From contig PLTD01000083.1 in assembly GCA_003165335.1 (NCBI GenBank), positions 1-61,443 on the forward strand: a stretch of 61,443 nucleotides of DNA, in the 5' to 3' direction. This document shows positions 44,074-53,547 of this stretch, in pieces. The DNA is from Rhodospirillales bacterium. GTDB taxonomy: Bacteria; Pseudomonadota; Alphaproteobacteria; BOG-932; Roseiterribacteraceae. The notes beneath the pieces are model-generated. The model made no database searches, was not told where the DNA came from, and was given only the letters and a program-made list of their open reading frames with translations. The position numbers were made by a program, and so were the translations under genes. Numbering within the stretch: position 1 is the first letter of the stretch; each line of letters begins with the position of its first letter.

Positions 44074-44661
44074 ATGAGGGTTCACAAGACGGCGCAAGAC
44101 GCCGGCGCTGTCGATTTTCCGACGCGTCGCATGGCTTTGAAAGCAGGTTTGGGTCTGGTCGCCGCAGTGGCGACTCCGATGCCCGCCTGGGCCCGCATTC
44201 TGGCAAAGAAGCCCAACCGTGAACTGTCTTTCCTCAATCTGCATACCGGCGAACGGCTGAAAGCAGAATATTTCCACAACGGCCAATATGTGCCGAGCGC
44301 CATGCACGCGGTGTCGGTGCTGCTGCGCGACCACCACAACAACAAAATTCATCCGATAGACCCGTATCTGCTGGATCTAGCGCATTTGCTTCACGCCAAT
44401 GTCGCTAGCGCCACACCGATCAATGTCGTCTGCGGTTACCGCTCGCCGGAAACCAATGCGATGATGCATGAGGTCTCTGCGGGCGTGGCGGTACACAGCA
44501 TGCATATCCAGGGCAAGGCAATCGACATTCGCCTGCCGGGGACCCGCCTATCGTCACTGCGCAAGGCGGCTCTGGCCCTACGCCAGGGCGGCGTCGGCTA
44601 CTATCCCGAAGATAACTTCGTTCATATCGATACCGGCAAGGTTCGGCACTGGGCCGGTTAA
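44074..44661 (+). CDS. YcbK-like DUF882 peptidase (M15 family)
   Basis: 195-aa exported murein peptidase. Twin-arginine-like signal TRRMALKAGLGLVAAVATPMP. Zinc-site motifs of the DUF882/M15 fold: VVCGYRSPETN, HSMHIQGKAIDI (HxxGxAxD) and NFVHIDTG (HxD). Relatives (YcbK/MepK) cut 3-3 crosslinks, which fits the adjacent L,D-transpeptidase. Full-length. Convergent to the lytic transglycosylase gene. Confidence 0.92.
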   Translation: MRVHKTAQDAGAVDFPTRRMALKAGLGLVAAVATPMPAWARILAKKPNRELSFLNLHTGERLKAEYFHNGQYVPSAMHAVSVLLRDHHNNKIHPIDPYLLDLAHLLHANVASATPINVVCGYRSPETNAMMHEVSAGVAVHSMHIQGKAIDIRLPGTRLSSLRKAALALRQGGVGYYPEDNFVHIDTGKVRHWAG

Positions 44662-44670
44662 CCTCACCGT

Positions 44671-46680
44671 TTAGCGCACCAGGTCCTTGACGATATTGTT
44701 GGGGGCCGAACCGCCCGCCAACCGCGCGCGGTATATCTGAAGATTTTCGATGACCCGCTGAACGTAGTTGCGGGTCTCACCGACGCCGATCTTTTCGATC
44801 CAGTCGATCGTATCCTCGAGCTTTGCCCGCGGATCCCCATTCTCGCCGATCCATCCCGACACACGGCCAGGACCGGCATTGTAGCCAGCGATCGCAAGCA
44901 CGTAGGAACCGTCGAAGCGGTCAACCAATCCATCCAGATAATTCGACCCGAGCACGACATTGGTCCTGGGGTCGGTGGTCAATTGGGCGGGGTTGAAGCG
45001 CTTGATCTTCATTTTTGCGGCAACGCTGCGGGCGGTCGCGGGCATCAGCTGCATGAGGCCCAGAGCGCCCGAGGGGCTGACGGCGCCGGCGTCGAACAGG
45101 CTTTCCTGACGGATGATCGCATGCACCAGCGCCGGTTCAGGCGCCTTGGGTCCGAGTTGGGCAATGACCGGGTAGCCGTCGGCGAGAACCGGCATACCAC
45201 CCTGCATCAGTTTCTTGGAGACCTGGACCTCGGCGGCCAGGGAGTTGTTGGATTTGGCGAGGCGCATCGCCAGAAGGGCGTCTTCGGGCGTCCGCGCCAG
45301 TTCGGCCATCCGCCGCACGAATGGATCGCCGCGGCTGGAGAGACCTATAGAACCGAGCAGTTCGGTTACCTGTACCAGTTCGCGATTGCTGAAGGATCTG
45401 GCGTCGAGCCCGGCGATCTGCGGCTGCGGCGGTAGCGTCAGATGGGCCGAAGGATTCACCTTTGCCAGTGCGATCTGACCGTAAAAGGTCCCGATATAGC
45501 CGGCGGCTTTGGCATAATCGGTATCGGCGGCCGCCTGATCGTTCAGCGCCTCTTCAGCGCGCCCGGCCCAATAGGCGGCCCGTGAGATGCTGATCGGCGT
45601 GCCGACCGAGGTCAGCATTGTGGAAAAATGGTCTTTCGCGGCCTTTGCATCGTGCAGGAAGCGCAATGCGATCCAGCCCGAGAGCCATTCGCCGTCGGCC
45701 AGAGCCGAACCGCTGGCCTGGCGATGATCGCGGGCCAACTCATAGGCGGTCTTGGCATCACCGCTTTCCAGCGCTCGGCGCGCGAGGATCGCCCGCTCGT
45801 TCCACCAGAGATCGGCGTGGGGCAGGGTCGGCGGCGCGATCGCCAGCAGGGCAATCGCCTCGCTGTCCCGGTTCTGGCGCCGCAGCCATCGCATGCGATC
45901 ATAGAGCAGGCCGAGGTCGTTCTTCTGATCGTCGGACAGTTGCGACAGCATGGTCAATGCATTCGACGATTGAGTTTCGAACGCTATCCGCGTTTGCGCC
46001 ACAGCACGTGGTCCGGGCCCGAGATAGGGGAGCACCGCCGTCGCGTCGTCGGTGTTTCCGGCCCAAAGCAAACGGTCCGCGCGCAGCTCGAATTCGGCCT
46101 CCCGAAGCATCGGTTGGAAGCGACCGACATATTCGGCGAGCTGCGATTGCGTCATCGTCCCTTCGATGAGGAACTGGTGCGCCGTTGCTTCCGCCTGGAG
46201 GTGGTGGTTGGTTGCATTAAGGGCATCGATATAATGTGCCGCCCCGGTCGGACCTTGCGGCGGGTATCTTTGGAACCAGACAACCGCCTGATCTGCCGGG
46301 GTGGAATCGGCAATGGCGTCTTCGGCGCGCTTTTTCAGCAAGGTCTGCGACGGCCAATCCGGGTTTTGCTCGATGAAGGCGCTGATATGGGGAAAATCAG
46401 CCAAACTGCCCGGACGGGTCATGTCGAACCATGTCACCAGTTTGGTCAGCAGGGGGAATTTGGCGCGATCGCCGGCGGCATAGGCGTCGTCCCATTTGCC
46501 GTGATCGATGTCGACCATCGCCGCGCGGGCGGCCGAAGTCTCCGCAGCGGTGAAGGCATGCGCCGGGTTGGCGATTACTATCGGCGCGAGCAGGGCAAAA
46601 CACAGCCTCACCTTGCCCGTCCGGGCGGCGCCGACTAAGGTCGAAACAAGGTGGGCGAAAGCCCTGCGGAGGTTATGCAT
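44671..46680 (-). CDS. slt: Soluble lytic murein transglycosylase
   Basis: 669-aa periplasmic Slt70-type enzyme cleaving the glycan backbone with 1,6-anhydro product formation. Signal peptide about 1-41 (ending NPAHAF), long helical superhelix (about 60-480) and a C-terminal goose-lysozyme-like domain: VHAIIRQESLFDAGAVSPSGALGLMQLMPATA with the catalytic Glu in ES, and LAIAGYNAGPGRVSGWIG. Start at ATG 46680 fits the signal peptide; in-frame upstream codons exist. The chosen start overlaps the start codon of divergent dapA. Confidence 0.93.
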   Translation of the reverse strand: MHNLRRAFAHLVSTLVGAARTGKVRLCFALLAPIVIANPAHAFTAAETSAARAAMVDIDHGKWDDAYAAGDRAKFPLLTKLVTWFDMTRPGSLADFPHISAFIEQNPDWPSQTLLKKRAEDAIADSTPADQAVVWFQRYPPQGPTGAAHYIDALNATNHHLQAEATAHQFLIEGTMTQSQLAEYVGRFQPMLREAEFELRADRLLWAGNTDDATAVLPYLGPGPRAVAQTRIAFETQSSNALTMLSQLSDDQKNDLGLLYDRMRWLRRQNRDSEAIALLAIAPPTLPHADLWWNERAILARRALESGDAKTAYELARDHRQASGSALADGEWLSGWIALRFLHDAKAAKDHFSTMLTSVGTPISISRAAYWAGRAEEALNDQAAADTDYAKAAGYIGTFYGQIALAKVNPSAHLTLPPQPQIAGLDARSFSNRELVQVTELLGSIGLSSRGDPFVRRMAELARTPEDALLAMRLAKSNNSLAAEVQVSKKLMQGGMPVLADGYPVIAQLGPKAPEPALVHAIIRQESLFDAGAVSPSGALGLMQLMPATARSVAAKMKIKRFNPAQLTTDPRTNVVLGSNYLDGLVDRFDGSYVLAIAGYNAGPGRVSGWIGENGDPRAKLEDTIDWIEKIGVGETRNYVQRVIENLQIYRARLAGGSAPNNIVKDLVR

Positions 46681-47557
46681 GTTTTCCGGATCCATCACTG
46701 CTCTCATTACGCCCTTCGCGAAGAACGGCCAGATCGACGACGCGTCGTTCCAGCGCTTCGTTGAATGGCAGATCGGTCAAGGTTCCAACGGATTGGTCCC
46801 CAGCGGCTCGACCGGCGAATCGGCGACTTTGTCTCACGACGAACATGAGCGCGTCATTCGCCTGTGTGTCGAGGCGACAGCCGGACGCGTTCCGGTCATC
46901 GCCGGCACGGGTTCCAATTCGACGAGCGAGGCGATCAGCCTGACCAAGGCCGCACAGGCCTGTGGTGCCGACGCCGCGCTGATCGTCATGCCCTATTACA
47001 ACAAGCCATCGCAAGAAGGCTTGTACCAGCATTACAAGGCAATCCACGACTCGGTCGGCATCCCGATCATCATTTATAATATTCCAGGGCGCAGCGTTGT
47101 GGATATGAGCGTGGAGACGATGGCACGTCTGGCCAAGCTGCCGCGTATCGTCGGCGTGAAGGATGCCACCGCTGATTTGACCCGCCCGACCCGCACGCGA
47201 CATGCGATCGGCCCCGATTTCTGCCAGCTGTCCGGCGAAGACCCGACCATTGCCGCCTTCCTGGCGCAGGGTGGGCACGGCTGCATTTCAGTGACGGCCA
47301 ATGTCGCCCCGGCGATCTGCACGGCGCTGCAGGCGGCCTGGCGGTCGGGAAACCTGACCGAAATGGCACGACTGCGCGATCTTCTCGTACCGCTGAATTC
47401 CGCTCTGTTTGTCGAAGTGAACCCGGTGCCGGTGAAATATGCCGTCAGCCTGCTGGGCTTTTGCGACCCGAATCTGCGCCTGCCGCTGATCGAAGCCTCG
47501 CCCGAAACGCGTGTGACGGTAGAGGCCGCGATGCGCTTTGCCGGCATTTTGAACTAA
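46679..47557 (+). CDS. dapA: 4-hydroxy-tetrahydrodipicolinate synthase
   Basis: 292-aa enzyme condensing pyruvate with aspartate semialdehyde in lysine/diaminopimelate synthesis. Seen: FSGSITALITPFAKNGQID, LVPSGSTGESATLSHDEH, the Tyr-containing VMPYYNKPSQEGL, and the Schiff-base Lys in IVGVKDATAD. GGAGG at 46668-46672 with 6-nt spacing fixes the start at 46679; the frame is open upstream within slt but without signal. Followed after 6 bp by smpB. Confidence 0.96.
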   Translation: MFSGSITALITPFAKNGQIDDASFQRFVEWQIGQGSNGLVPSGSTGESATLSHDEHERVIRLCVEATAGRVPVIAGTGSNSTSEAISLTKAAQACGADAALIVMPYYNKPSQEGLYQHYKAIHDSVGIPIIIYNIPGRSVVDMSVETMARLAKLPRIVGVKDATADLTRPTRTRHAIGPDFCQLSGEDPTIAAFLAQGGHGCISVTANVAPAICTALQAAWRSGNLTEMARLRDLLVPLNSALFVEVNPVPVKYAVSLLGFCDPNLRLPLIEASPETRVTVEAAMRFAGILN

Positions 47558-47563
47558 GCCATC

Positions 47564-48040
47564 ATGGCCGCATCCGAGATTCTGCCGGGTAAGATAGCGG
47601 CACAAAACCGCCGCGCACGGCATGACTATTTCATCGAGGATACGGTCGAGGCCGGGATCGTGCTGGTCGGCACCGAGGTGAAGTCGCTGCGCACCGGCCA
47701 AGCCAGCATTGCCGAAGCTTTTGCGCGCGAGATGAACGGCGAATTGTATCTGGTCAACGCCCATATTCCCGAATATCGCCAAGCCCATAAGCTGTTGCAG
47801 CATGAGGTCAAACGCCAGCGCAAGCTTCTGCTTCACTGGCGTGAGATGGCGAAGCTGATGGGATCGATCAAACGCGAGGGCGTAACGATCGTGCCCCTTG
47901 CGGTCTATTTCAACCCGCGCGGGATCGCCAAGGTTCAGCTCGGCCTGGCCAAGGGCAAGCGCAAAGAAGATAAGCGCGATGCCGACAAGGCGCGCGATTG
48001 GCAGCGCGAGAAATCCAGGCTGCTGCGGAACAAGGGATGA
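47564..48040 (+). CDS. smpB: SsrA-binding protein SmpB
   Basis: 158-aa partner of tmRNA in ribosome rescue. Signatures: [40 protein letters not shown] and the basic C-terminal tail [14 protein letters not shown]. Position right after dapA is common in this lineage. Its stop overlaps the start of the next gene (ATGA). Confidence 0.96.
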   Translation: MAASEILPGKIAAQNRRARHDYFIEDTVEAGIVLVGTEVKSLRTGQASIAEAFAREMNGELYLVNAHIPEYRQAHKLLQHEVKRQRKLLLHWREMAKLMGSIKREGVTIVPLAVYFNPRGIAKVQLGLAKGKRKEDKRDADKARDWQREKSRLLRNKG

Positions 48041-49050
48041 GCCGGATGCGGCTGGCGTGCCTGCTGGGCATTGCCGCGATCTACCTGGCAGTAGCCCCTG
48101 CAATGGCCGGTAGGCTCGAGGACATCAAGGCGCGGGGCGCCGTTAATTGCGGCGTATTTCCGGGTGTAGCCGGATTTTCCGTCGTCTCAAAGGATGGCCG
48201 ATACAGCGGATTCGATATCGATATCTGCCGAGCGGTGTCGGCCGCGATATTCGGCGTGCCGGACAAGGTCAAATTCATCGCAGCGCCCAGTATCGACGTG
48301 TTCCGGCACTCGCCCGGACCGGATCTGGTCATCCGACGCCTGACATGGACGCTGACCCGCGAAGCACCGCTGGGGCTGATGTTCGGACCGATCATCTATT
48401 TCGACGGGCAGGGGTTCCTCGTCCCTAAGTCCATAGGTGTCACCGATGTGCAGAAGCTTACAGGCAAGCGGGTCTGCGTTATGTCGGGCGAGGGATGGGT
48501 CGGCAATCTTATGCGATTTTCCCAGGCCAACAGCCTCGATATCAGGTCGATCGTCGTGACAAGCCGGAGCGATGGGGAAAAGGCATTTATCGCCGGCCGC
48601 TGCGACGCCTTCAGCGCCGACAAGACCATGCTGGGCGCGATCCGCGCGGACGCGGCAGAGCCGCAGGATTACGACATTCTGCCCGAGCAGATATCGAAAG
48701 AACCGCTGGCTCCGCTGGTTAGGGAGGGTGACGACCGGTTTTTCCAAGTCGTGCGCTGGACCGTTTTTGCTCTAATAGAATCTGAGGAACTTTCTGTAAC
48801 ATCAAAAAATATAGATGAAATGAGGAACTCTTCTAATCCCGATGTAAGGGCCTTGCTCGGGGTCGCGCCCGGTAATGGGAAGGCCCTCGGCCTTCGTGAA
48901 GACTGGGCCGCCAAAGTCATCTCGAGCATTGGAAATTATGGAGAAATCTTCGCGCGCAATGTCGGCCCGGACAGCAATATCCAGCTCGACCGCGGCCTCA
49001 ACAGATTGTGGACCGACGGCGGTTTGATGTACGCACCGCCGCTGCGGTGA
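48037..49050 (+). CDS. Periplasmic amino-acid-type solute-binding protein (family 3)
   Basis: 337-aa exported protein. Signal peptide about 1-22 ([15 protein letters not shown]). The mature N-terminus [43 protein letters not shown] is that of AapJ/BztA-type binding proteins for polar amino acids, and [14 protein letters not shown] plus [12 protein letters not shown] complete the fold. No ABC permease or ATPase lies nearby, so it may serve a sensor. Start codon overlaps the smpB stop. A short stretch near 48770-48840 is unusually AT-rich (codons such as ATA and AGA) compared with the rest of the gene. Confidence 0.85.
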   Translation: MSRMRLACLLGIAAIYLAVAPAMAGRLEDIKARGAVNCGVFPGVAGFSVVSKDGRYSGFDIDICRAVSAAIFGVPDKVKFIAAPSIDVFRHSPGPDLVIRRLTWTLTREAPLGLMFGPIIYFDGQGFLVPKSIGVTDVQKLTGKRVCVMSGEGWVGNLMRFSQANSLDIRSIVVTSRSDGEKAFIAGRCDAFSADKTMLGAIRADAAEPQDYDILPEQISKEPLAPLVREGDDRFFQVVRWTVFALIESEELSVTSKNIDEMRNSSNPDVRALLGVAPGNGKALGLREDWAAKVISSIGNYGEIFARNVGPDSNIQLDRGLNRLWTDGGLMYAPPLR

Positions 49051-49141
49051 CCGGCGTACAAAATACGGATAATGGTTGTATTGGCGAGAAGCATCGGTTC
49101 AAGAATGTCGCCGGCAACAACCAATGGCGGTACTCTTCAGC

Positions 49142-50157
49142 ATGAACATTTCGAGGGGATTCGCCTTCGGTTTTGCAACGTGCGCAGTGGTGCTTATAGG
49201 CGCATCCTCTTTAGCTCAAGTGGCCTCCCACCTGGCGCCTACAGCGTTGGCGCAGGCAAACCCACCATCTGAAGGCGGATCGTCGGCGTCAGATTCAGCT
49301 TTGCAGGCTAGCCAACCACGCGATGGAAAAGAGACCTCTAAGGAACCGGAAAGCTCGCAACCCGATGTGAGTTTAATCGGGCTCAAAATGTCACGGATTG
49401 CCGCACACATCGCGAAAGCACGTCAGCAAGACGATCCTTTTGGCGCTGTGGTCCAGACTGTGAGTCCTGGGTTACCTGCGGCCCAGGCGGGCATCAGACC
49501 AGGTGATGTTATCCTCACTATCGATGACATGCCCATAAACTTGCCCGGCGATCTACCGCAGCTAATTGCCAAAACAACGGTCGGCCAGATTCTCATCATT
49601 ACAGTTCTGCGGGATAATCAACGGATTCACCTGTCACTCATAACTGTTGGTGCACGAATCTTGGCCCAATCAGGGAATGTTTATGGAATGATGGGCATCG
49701 CCGAGGCCTATCGTAATGGTAGAGTAATCTCAAAGGATTATATCGAAGCTGCTCGATGGTTTCGTCGGGCCGCCGATTTGGGCGAGGCGACGGCAATGTA
49801 CTCACTCGGCAATCTTTATATGAGTGGGAGCGGCGTCACCAAGGACTACGGCGAGACGGTACGCTGGTATCGCAAAGCGGCAGATCTGGGCGACGTGAAC
49901 GCGATGGATGCCCTGGCGGCTCTATTTATCAACGGCCTGGCGTGCCGAGAAGCGACGCGGAAGCGGTGAACTGGTACCGCAAGGCCGCCGATAGCGGCGA
50001 CCTTTTCGCGATGGATGAGATCGCGACTTGGTATGCTATCGGGCGCGGAGTGCCTAAAGATGAAGCGGAGGCGGCGCGCTGGTATCGTAAGGCTGCCGAT
50101 CTGGACGACGACGACGCCAAGAAATGGCTGGATACGCACGGCCATTCATCCCGATAA
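49142..50157 (+). pseudogene. PDZ-Sel1 protein, frameshifted
   Basis: Exported protein, signal peptide from ATG 49142 (FAFGFATCAVVLIGASSLAQ), then a PDZ domain (AVVQTVSPGLPAAQAGIRPGDVILTIDDM) and Sel1/TPR-like repeats (YIEAARWFRRAADLGEATAM, YGETVRWYRKAADLGDVNAM). The first frame stops at 49969, but the repeats continue in the next frame (VPRSDAEAVNWYRKAADSGD ... EAARWYRKAADLDDDDAK) to 50157. One lost G at the GG of 49939-49940 would explain it: GLGVP reads across the junction if restored. Whether this is decay, a sequencing error or a real slip site cannot be decided here. Followed by the TIR gene. Confidence 0.75.
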
Positions 50158-50227
50158 AAGCTTGTTTTGCCCCGTAGCTGGCCGCATCTTCGCCGAAACG
50201 ATCAAAGACGGGGCGGGTGCCGGATTC

Positions 50228-51329
50228 ATGAATCACGATGTTTTCATCAGCTATACGACGCAAGACAAGCCGACGGCCGATGCGATCTGCCATACGCTGG
50301 AAGCGCAGGGCGTCCGCTGTTGGATTGCGCCGCGTGATATTCAGTTGGGCGACAATTACGCTGAAACGATCATCAAAGCGATCAACGCGGCCAAGCTGAT
50401 GGTGCTGGTGTTTTCCGGCAGCACAAACAATTCCCGTCATGTCGGCAACGAGGTCGAGCGCGCCTTTAACCGGGGCGTCCCGATGATCCCGTTCCGGATT
50501 GAGGATACGGTGGCGACCGGGGCGCTGGAATATGTCCTCCGCATGCCCCATTGGCTCGACGCCTTCAGCCCGCCCCTTCAGCAGCACCTCAATAGCCTGG
50601 GTGAATCTGTCCTCGGGCTGCTGGCGGCGCGGGAAGGCCAACCTCCGGCAGCGCCGGCCCAGCAGTCGGCCGTCACCGCGCCGATTTCACCGCCACCTCA
50701 AAGCCCGAGGCGTTTGTTGCGTGTGCCGCTGGCTCTGGCAGGCGCCACGGTGGTCCTGGCCGCTGTGGGCTTCGGGGCGTTTTACCTCCGCGCACCGAAG
50801 CCGGACGTCAAAATCTCCGTCGTTCCGGAGCCTGTGGTACGACAGATACAATCCGCGTCTGCTGCCCGGGAACGCACCGCCTCCACAAGCGCTATCCGCA
50901 CCTGTTGCGTCGCCTCAGCCAGCGCCAGTCTTGACGCCGAACCCGGGCCCCGTGGTGCAGGCGGAAACGGCCACGCCGTTAGGTAGGCTAAGGGAGACCG
51001 TCGCGCCTGCCGAAGGCAAAGCATTTCTGCAAGACCCCGGACAGATTGGGATGGTGATACGGGTTTTGCCGGAGGAGATGGCCAAGAACATGCCTCGCAA
51101 GGAGGAACATGGCGCGGTGGTGCAGGAGGTGGTTCCCAATTCACCCGCGGCAGCCATCGGCATCAGGGCAGGCGATCGCGTGGTCGGTTTTGCCGGTCAG
51201 CCGGTAGGCACGCCTGCGGAACTACAGCGAATCATCATGGACATAAAAGGGAAGCGTTTCGTCTTCATCACCTACAGCCGTGATGGGCAGAACACACGAC
51301 TGGTGATGAAGCTTCCAGCCGCGCAGTAG
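50228..51329 (+). pseudogene. TIR-TM-PDZ protein, frameshifted
   Basis: From ATG 50228: a TIR_2-type domain (MNHDVFISYTTQDKPTADAI, CWIAPRDIQLGDNYAE, SRHVGNEVERAFNRGVPMIPF; Glu75 at the TIR catalytic position), a proline-rich linker and one membrane span (about 165-187, LLRVPLALAGATVVLAAVGF). Between about 50850 and 50880 the meaningful reading frame shifts by one; the downstream frame gives a Pro/Ala linker (PQALSAPVASPQPAPVLTP) and a PDZ domain (GAVVQEVVPNSPAAAIGIRAGDRVVGFAG) ending at 51329. The undisturbed first frame would end at 50986. Shares architecture with the TIR-WD40-PDZ protein at 37.5-41.1 kb. Confidence 0.78.
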
Positions 51330-51338
51330 GAACGGGCT

Positions 51339-51773
51339 TTACTTCGATGCCAATTCCTTGGCCATCACGAAGTCGATTTCGTAGGTGCCTTCGGGTTTCA
51401 GCGGCACTTTGACTTCCTTGGCCTGCTTATAGCCCTTCTTTTCGCATTTGATGGTGATCTTGGACGGATCGACGGTTTCGCCGGCGTCCTTGATCTGGGC
51501 GCCGATGTCGGGGCTGCGGTAATGGCCGGGGCTGTCGTTGTCGAAGGGGAAGGTCATGCCGATTCCGTCGACGTGGATCGTCATTTCGGCATCGTCGAGA
51601 TAGTTGCCGTCCGTGTCCTTGATATGTCCGAAATAGACCAGATCGACATGACCATGTTCAGGCGCCGGAAGGAAGAATTCCCCGCCATTGGCCAGCGCGA
51701 TGCCTGACGCCATCAAGCCTAGTCCCAGAACGCTTCCCCCCAGGGAAACTGCAAATCGATGTGGGCGTTTCAT
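51339..51773 (-). CDS. Secreted protein of unknown function
   Basis: 144-aa exported protein; signal peptide to about residue 29 (GIALA then NGGEFF). The rest looks like a single beta-sandwich, with VDLVYFGHIKDTDGNYLDDAEMTIHV resembling a carboxypeptidase-regulatory or transthyretin-like fold. GGAGG precedes the ATG on this strand. Last gene of a three-gene envelope operon; no partner with known role. Confidence 0.75.
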   Translation of the reverse strand: MKRPHRFAVSLGGSVLGLGLMASGIALANGGEFFLPAPEHGHVDLVYFGHIKDTDGNYLDDAEMTIHVDGIGMTFPFDNDSPGHYRSPDIGAQIKDAGETVDPSKITIKCEKKGYKQAKEVKVPLKPEGTYEIDFVMAKELASK

Positions 51774-51856
51774 TCGACCCCTCCGTTGAAGCGCGCACCA
51801 TATTGCGCACGACCGTTTCAGTCAAAAAATGGGCTCATCCGCGCCCGGGATCAAGA

Positions 51857-52171
51857 TCAAAGAAACCAGCGTTTCTCATAAATCAAAACTGCCACGATCA
51901 GGATCGCCGGGGTCAAACCAGCCCACAGCGGCGAAAGTCTGTCGGCCCATTTGCGTGGCACGATCAATGCGATCGGCAGGCTGACGATCAAGGCAGTTGC
52001 GAGCCAGCCATACCAGGAGATAGGTGGGCCGGCTGATTTTCCCTGGTCATCGATATGGAACTGGCCGTTCAGCGGATAATATTTGAACAGCGCCAGGCTG
52101 AAATAAAAGGCGAGGGTGTAGACGAGGCCGAAGACGATCGAAAACACGGAGAATTTGCCGTGACCCTTCAT
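51857..52171 (-). CDS. Small membrane protein of unknown function
   Basis: 104-aa protein with three hydrophobic segments (FSIVFGLVYTLAFYFSLALF, WYGWLATALIVSLPIALIV, LSPLWAGLTPAILIVAVLIY). Its ATG overlaps the preceding gene's TGA by 4 nt, so the two are coupled. Family not recognised. Confidence 0.7.
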   Translation of the reverse strand: MKGHGKFSVFSIVFGLVYTLAFYFSLALFKYYPLNGQFHIDDQGKSAGPPISWYGWLATALIVSLPIALIVPRKWADRLSPLWAGLTPAILIVAVLIYEKRWFL

Positions 52172-52632
52172 TGGAATAGGCCCCGAATATTATTGAGGAC
52201 ATGGCCGACCAGGAAATTCCACCAGATGATGAAGGCCAAAATCCAGGTCAGATAGCGACGGGCGACTGCGCCTTCTGGGGCGAGCGGCGTGCGCCAGAAA
52301 ACCCAATAGGCAGGCAGCAAACCCAGACCGATTGCAGCCAGATGCTCCTTGATCTCGAAGACGCCGTTCGCCTCCCTAAGGCCGAGATCTTCCAGCGTGG
52401 GGCGAACGTCGAGGCGATATTGCGGATAGAGCAGGCCGCCGCCGATGCTGGTCACGATAAAGAGGACGATCACCGCATTGGTATAGGACGCAGCTCCGAC
52501 CGCGCGGTACTTGTCGATGAATGATCGATTGGCCGCCGGTGTACGCTTGGTCGTGCTGAAGGCTTGATGGGTTATGGCCCCAAGCAGCGCAACCGCAAGC
52601 AAGCCGTGAATGATAAGAATGGTTGTGATCAT
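52168..52632 (-). CDS. Membrane protein of unknown function
   Basis: 154-aa protein with four hydrophobic segments (ILIIHGLLAVALLGAITH, AVIVLFIVTSIGGGLLY, HLAAIGLGLLPAYWVFW, YLTWILAFIIWWNFLVGHV). Buried His residues in the first and last segments could bind haem, but this is a guess. First gene of the operon with the 104-aa and 144-aa proteins. Confidence 0.7.
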   Translation of the reverse strand: MITTILIIHGLLAVALLGAITHQAFSTTKRTPAANRSFIDKYRAVGAASYTNAVIVLFIVTSIGGGLLYPQYRLDVRPTLEDLGLREANGVFEIKEHLAAIGLGLLPAYWVFWRTPLAPEGAVARRYLTWILAFIIWWNFLVGHVLNNIRGLFQ

Positions 52633-52775
52633 TCGACCAGGACCACAGAATGGTCTTGCCCTGTGCGGCAGCGGCCGCCCGATGTTGTCATTTAATCGTT
52701 CCCCGACCCTGAATATGTCGCGACGATATATGATTCTGCGCCGGGCGCGCGAGGAAATTCAGGTGCGGCGGACGA

Positions 52776-53471
52776 TCAGCCTTCCGAAATGCTGCGTGGC
52801 CGGGTCAAATGAGCGGGAAGGGAGGCAGGCCCCTCGTCTGCGTCCTCATCGGTATCGGAATAGGGGCGCGGTTGGTGCTTGCGGCCGATATGGGGCGCCA
52901 GCGCCTGAAGCTCCAGGAAATGGTCGGCCTGCCGGCGGAGTTCGTCTGCGACCATCGGCGGCTGGGAACGGACGGTCGATACGACCGTGACGCGCACGCC
53001 CTTGCGCTGAACGGATTCGACCAGCCGGCGGAAATCGCCATCCCCGGAAAAGAGCATTATATGGTTTACATGCTCAGCCATCTCCATCACATCGACGGCG
53101 AGTTCGATATCCATGTTTCCTTTGATTTTCCGCCGACCCGACGCGTCGGTGAATTCCTTGGTCGGCTTTGTCACCATGGTGTAGCCGTTGTAATCAAGCC
53201 AATCGACCAGCGGCCGTATCGGTGAATATTCCTGATCCTCGATGAGTGCGGTGTAGTAAAAAGCGCGGATCAGACGGCCCTTAGAAGCGCCCCACTTCAG
53301 AAGCTTCTTATAATCGATCTCGAAGCCCAGTGCGCGTGCCGCGCCATAGAGATTGGCGCCGTCGATGAAGATGGCTGTCCGATCTTCTTTGTAGAAGATA
53401 CCGTCATCGTCACCGCGGGGCGAATTATCCGAATCTTGATCCATTGACCTTGTCGAATTTTCGTTAAACAT
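52776..53471 (-). CDS. NYN-domain (LabA-like) protein
   Basis: 231-aa protein with a PIN-like NYN domain, predicted metal-dependent RNase. Acidic site visible in RTAIFIDGANLYGAARALG and MLFSGDGDFRRLVESVQRKG, with KGNMDIELAVDVMEMA between. The C-terminus is disordered and acidic (PYSDTDEDADEGPAS). Start at ATG 53471 or the in-frame ATG 53483. Divergent from rpoZ across a structured leader; this neighbourhood is common in sphingomonads. Confidence 0.88.
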   Translation of the reverse strand: MFNENSTRSMDQDSDNSPRGDDDGIFYKEDRTAIFIDGANLYGAARALGFEIDYKKLLKWGASKGRLIRAFYYTALIEDQEYSPIRPLVDWLDYNGYTMVTKPTKEFTDASGRRKIKGNMDIELAVDVMEMAEHVNHIMLFSGDGDFRRLVESVQRKGVRVTVVSTVRSQPPMVADELRRQADHFLELQALAPHIGRKHQPRPYSDTDEDADEGPASLPAHLTRPRSISEG

Positions 53472-53547
53472 GATGTCTCTCAATATATGGGGTGAACACC
53501 CCCGATAAATTTATGGTTCCGGCGATAAATAAGCCGCAGCTAATTGC

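Noticed and set aside
50850-50885. Programmed frameshifting in the TIR gene
   Set aside because: No convincing slippery heptamer or downstream stem is evident; plain mutation or read error is simpler.
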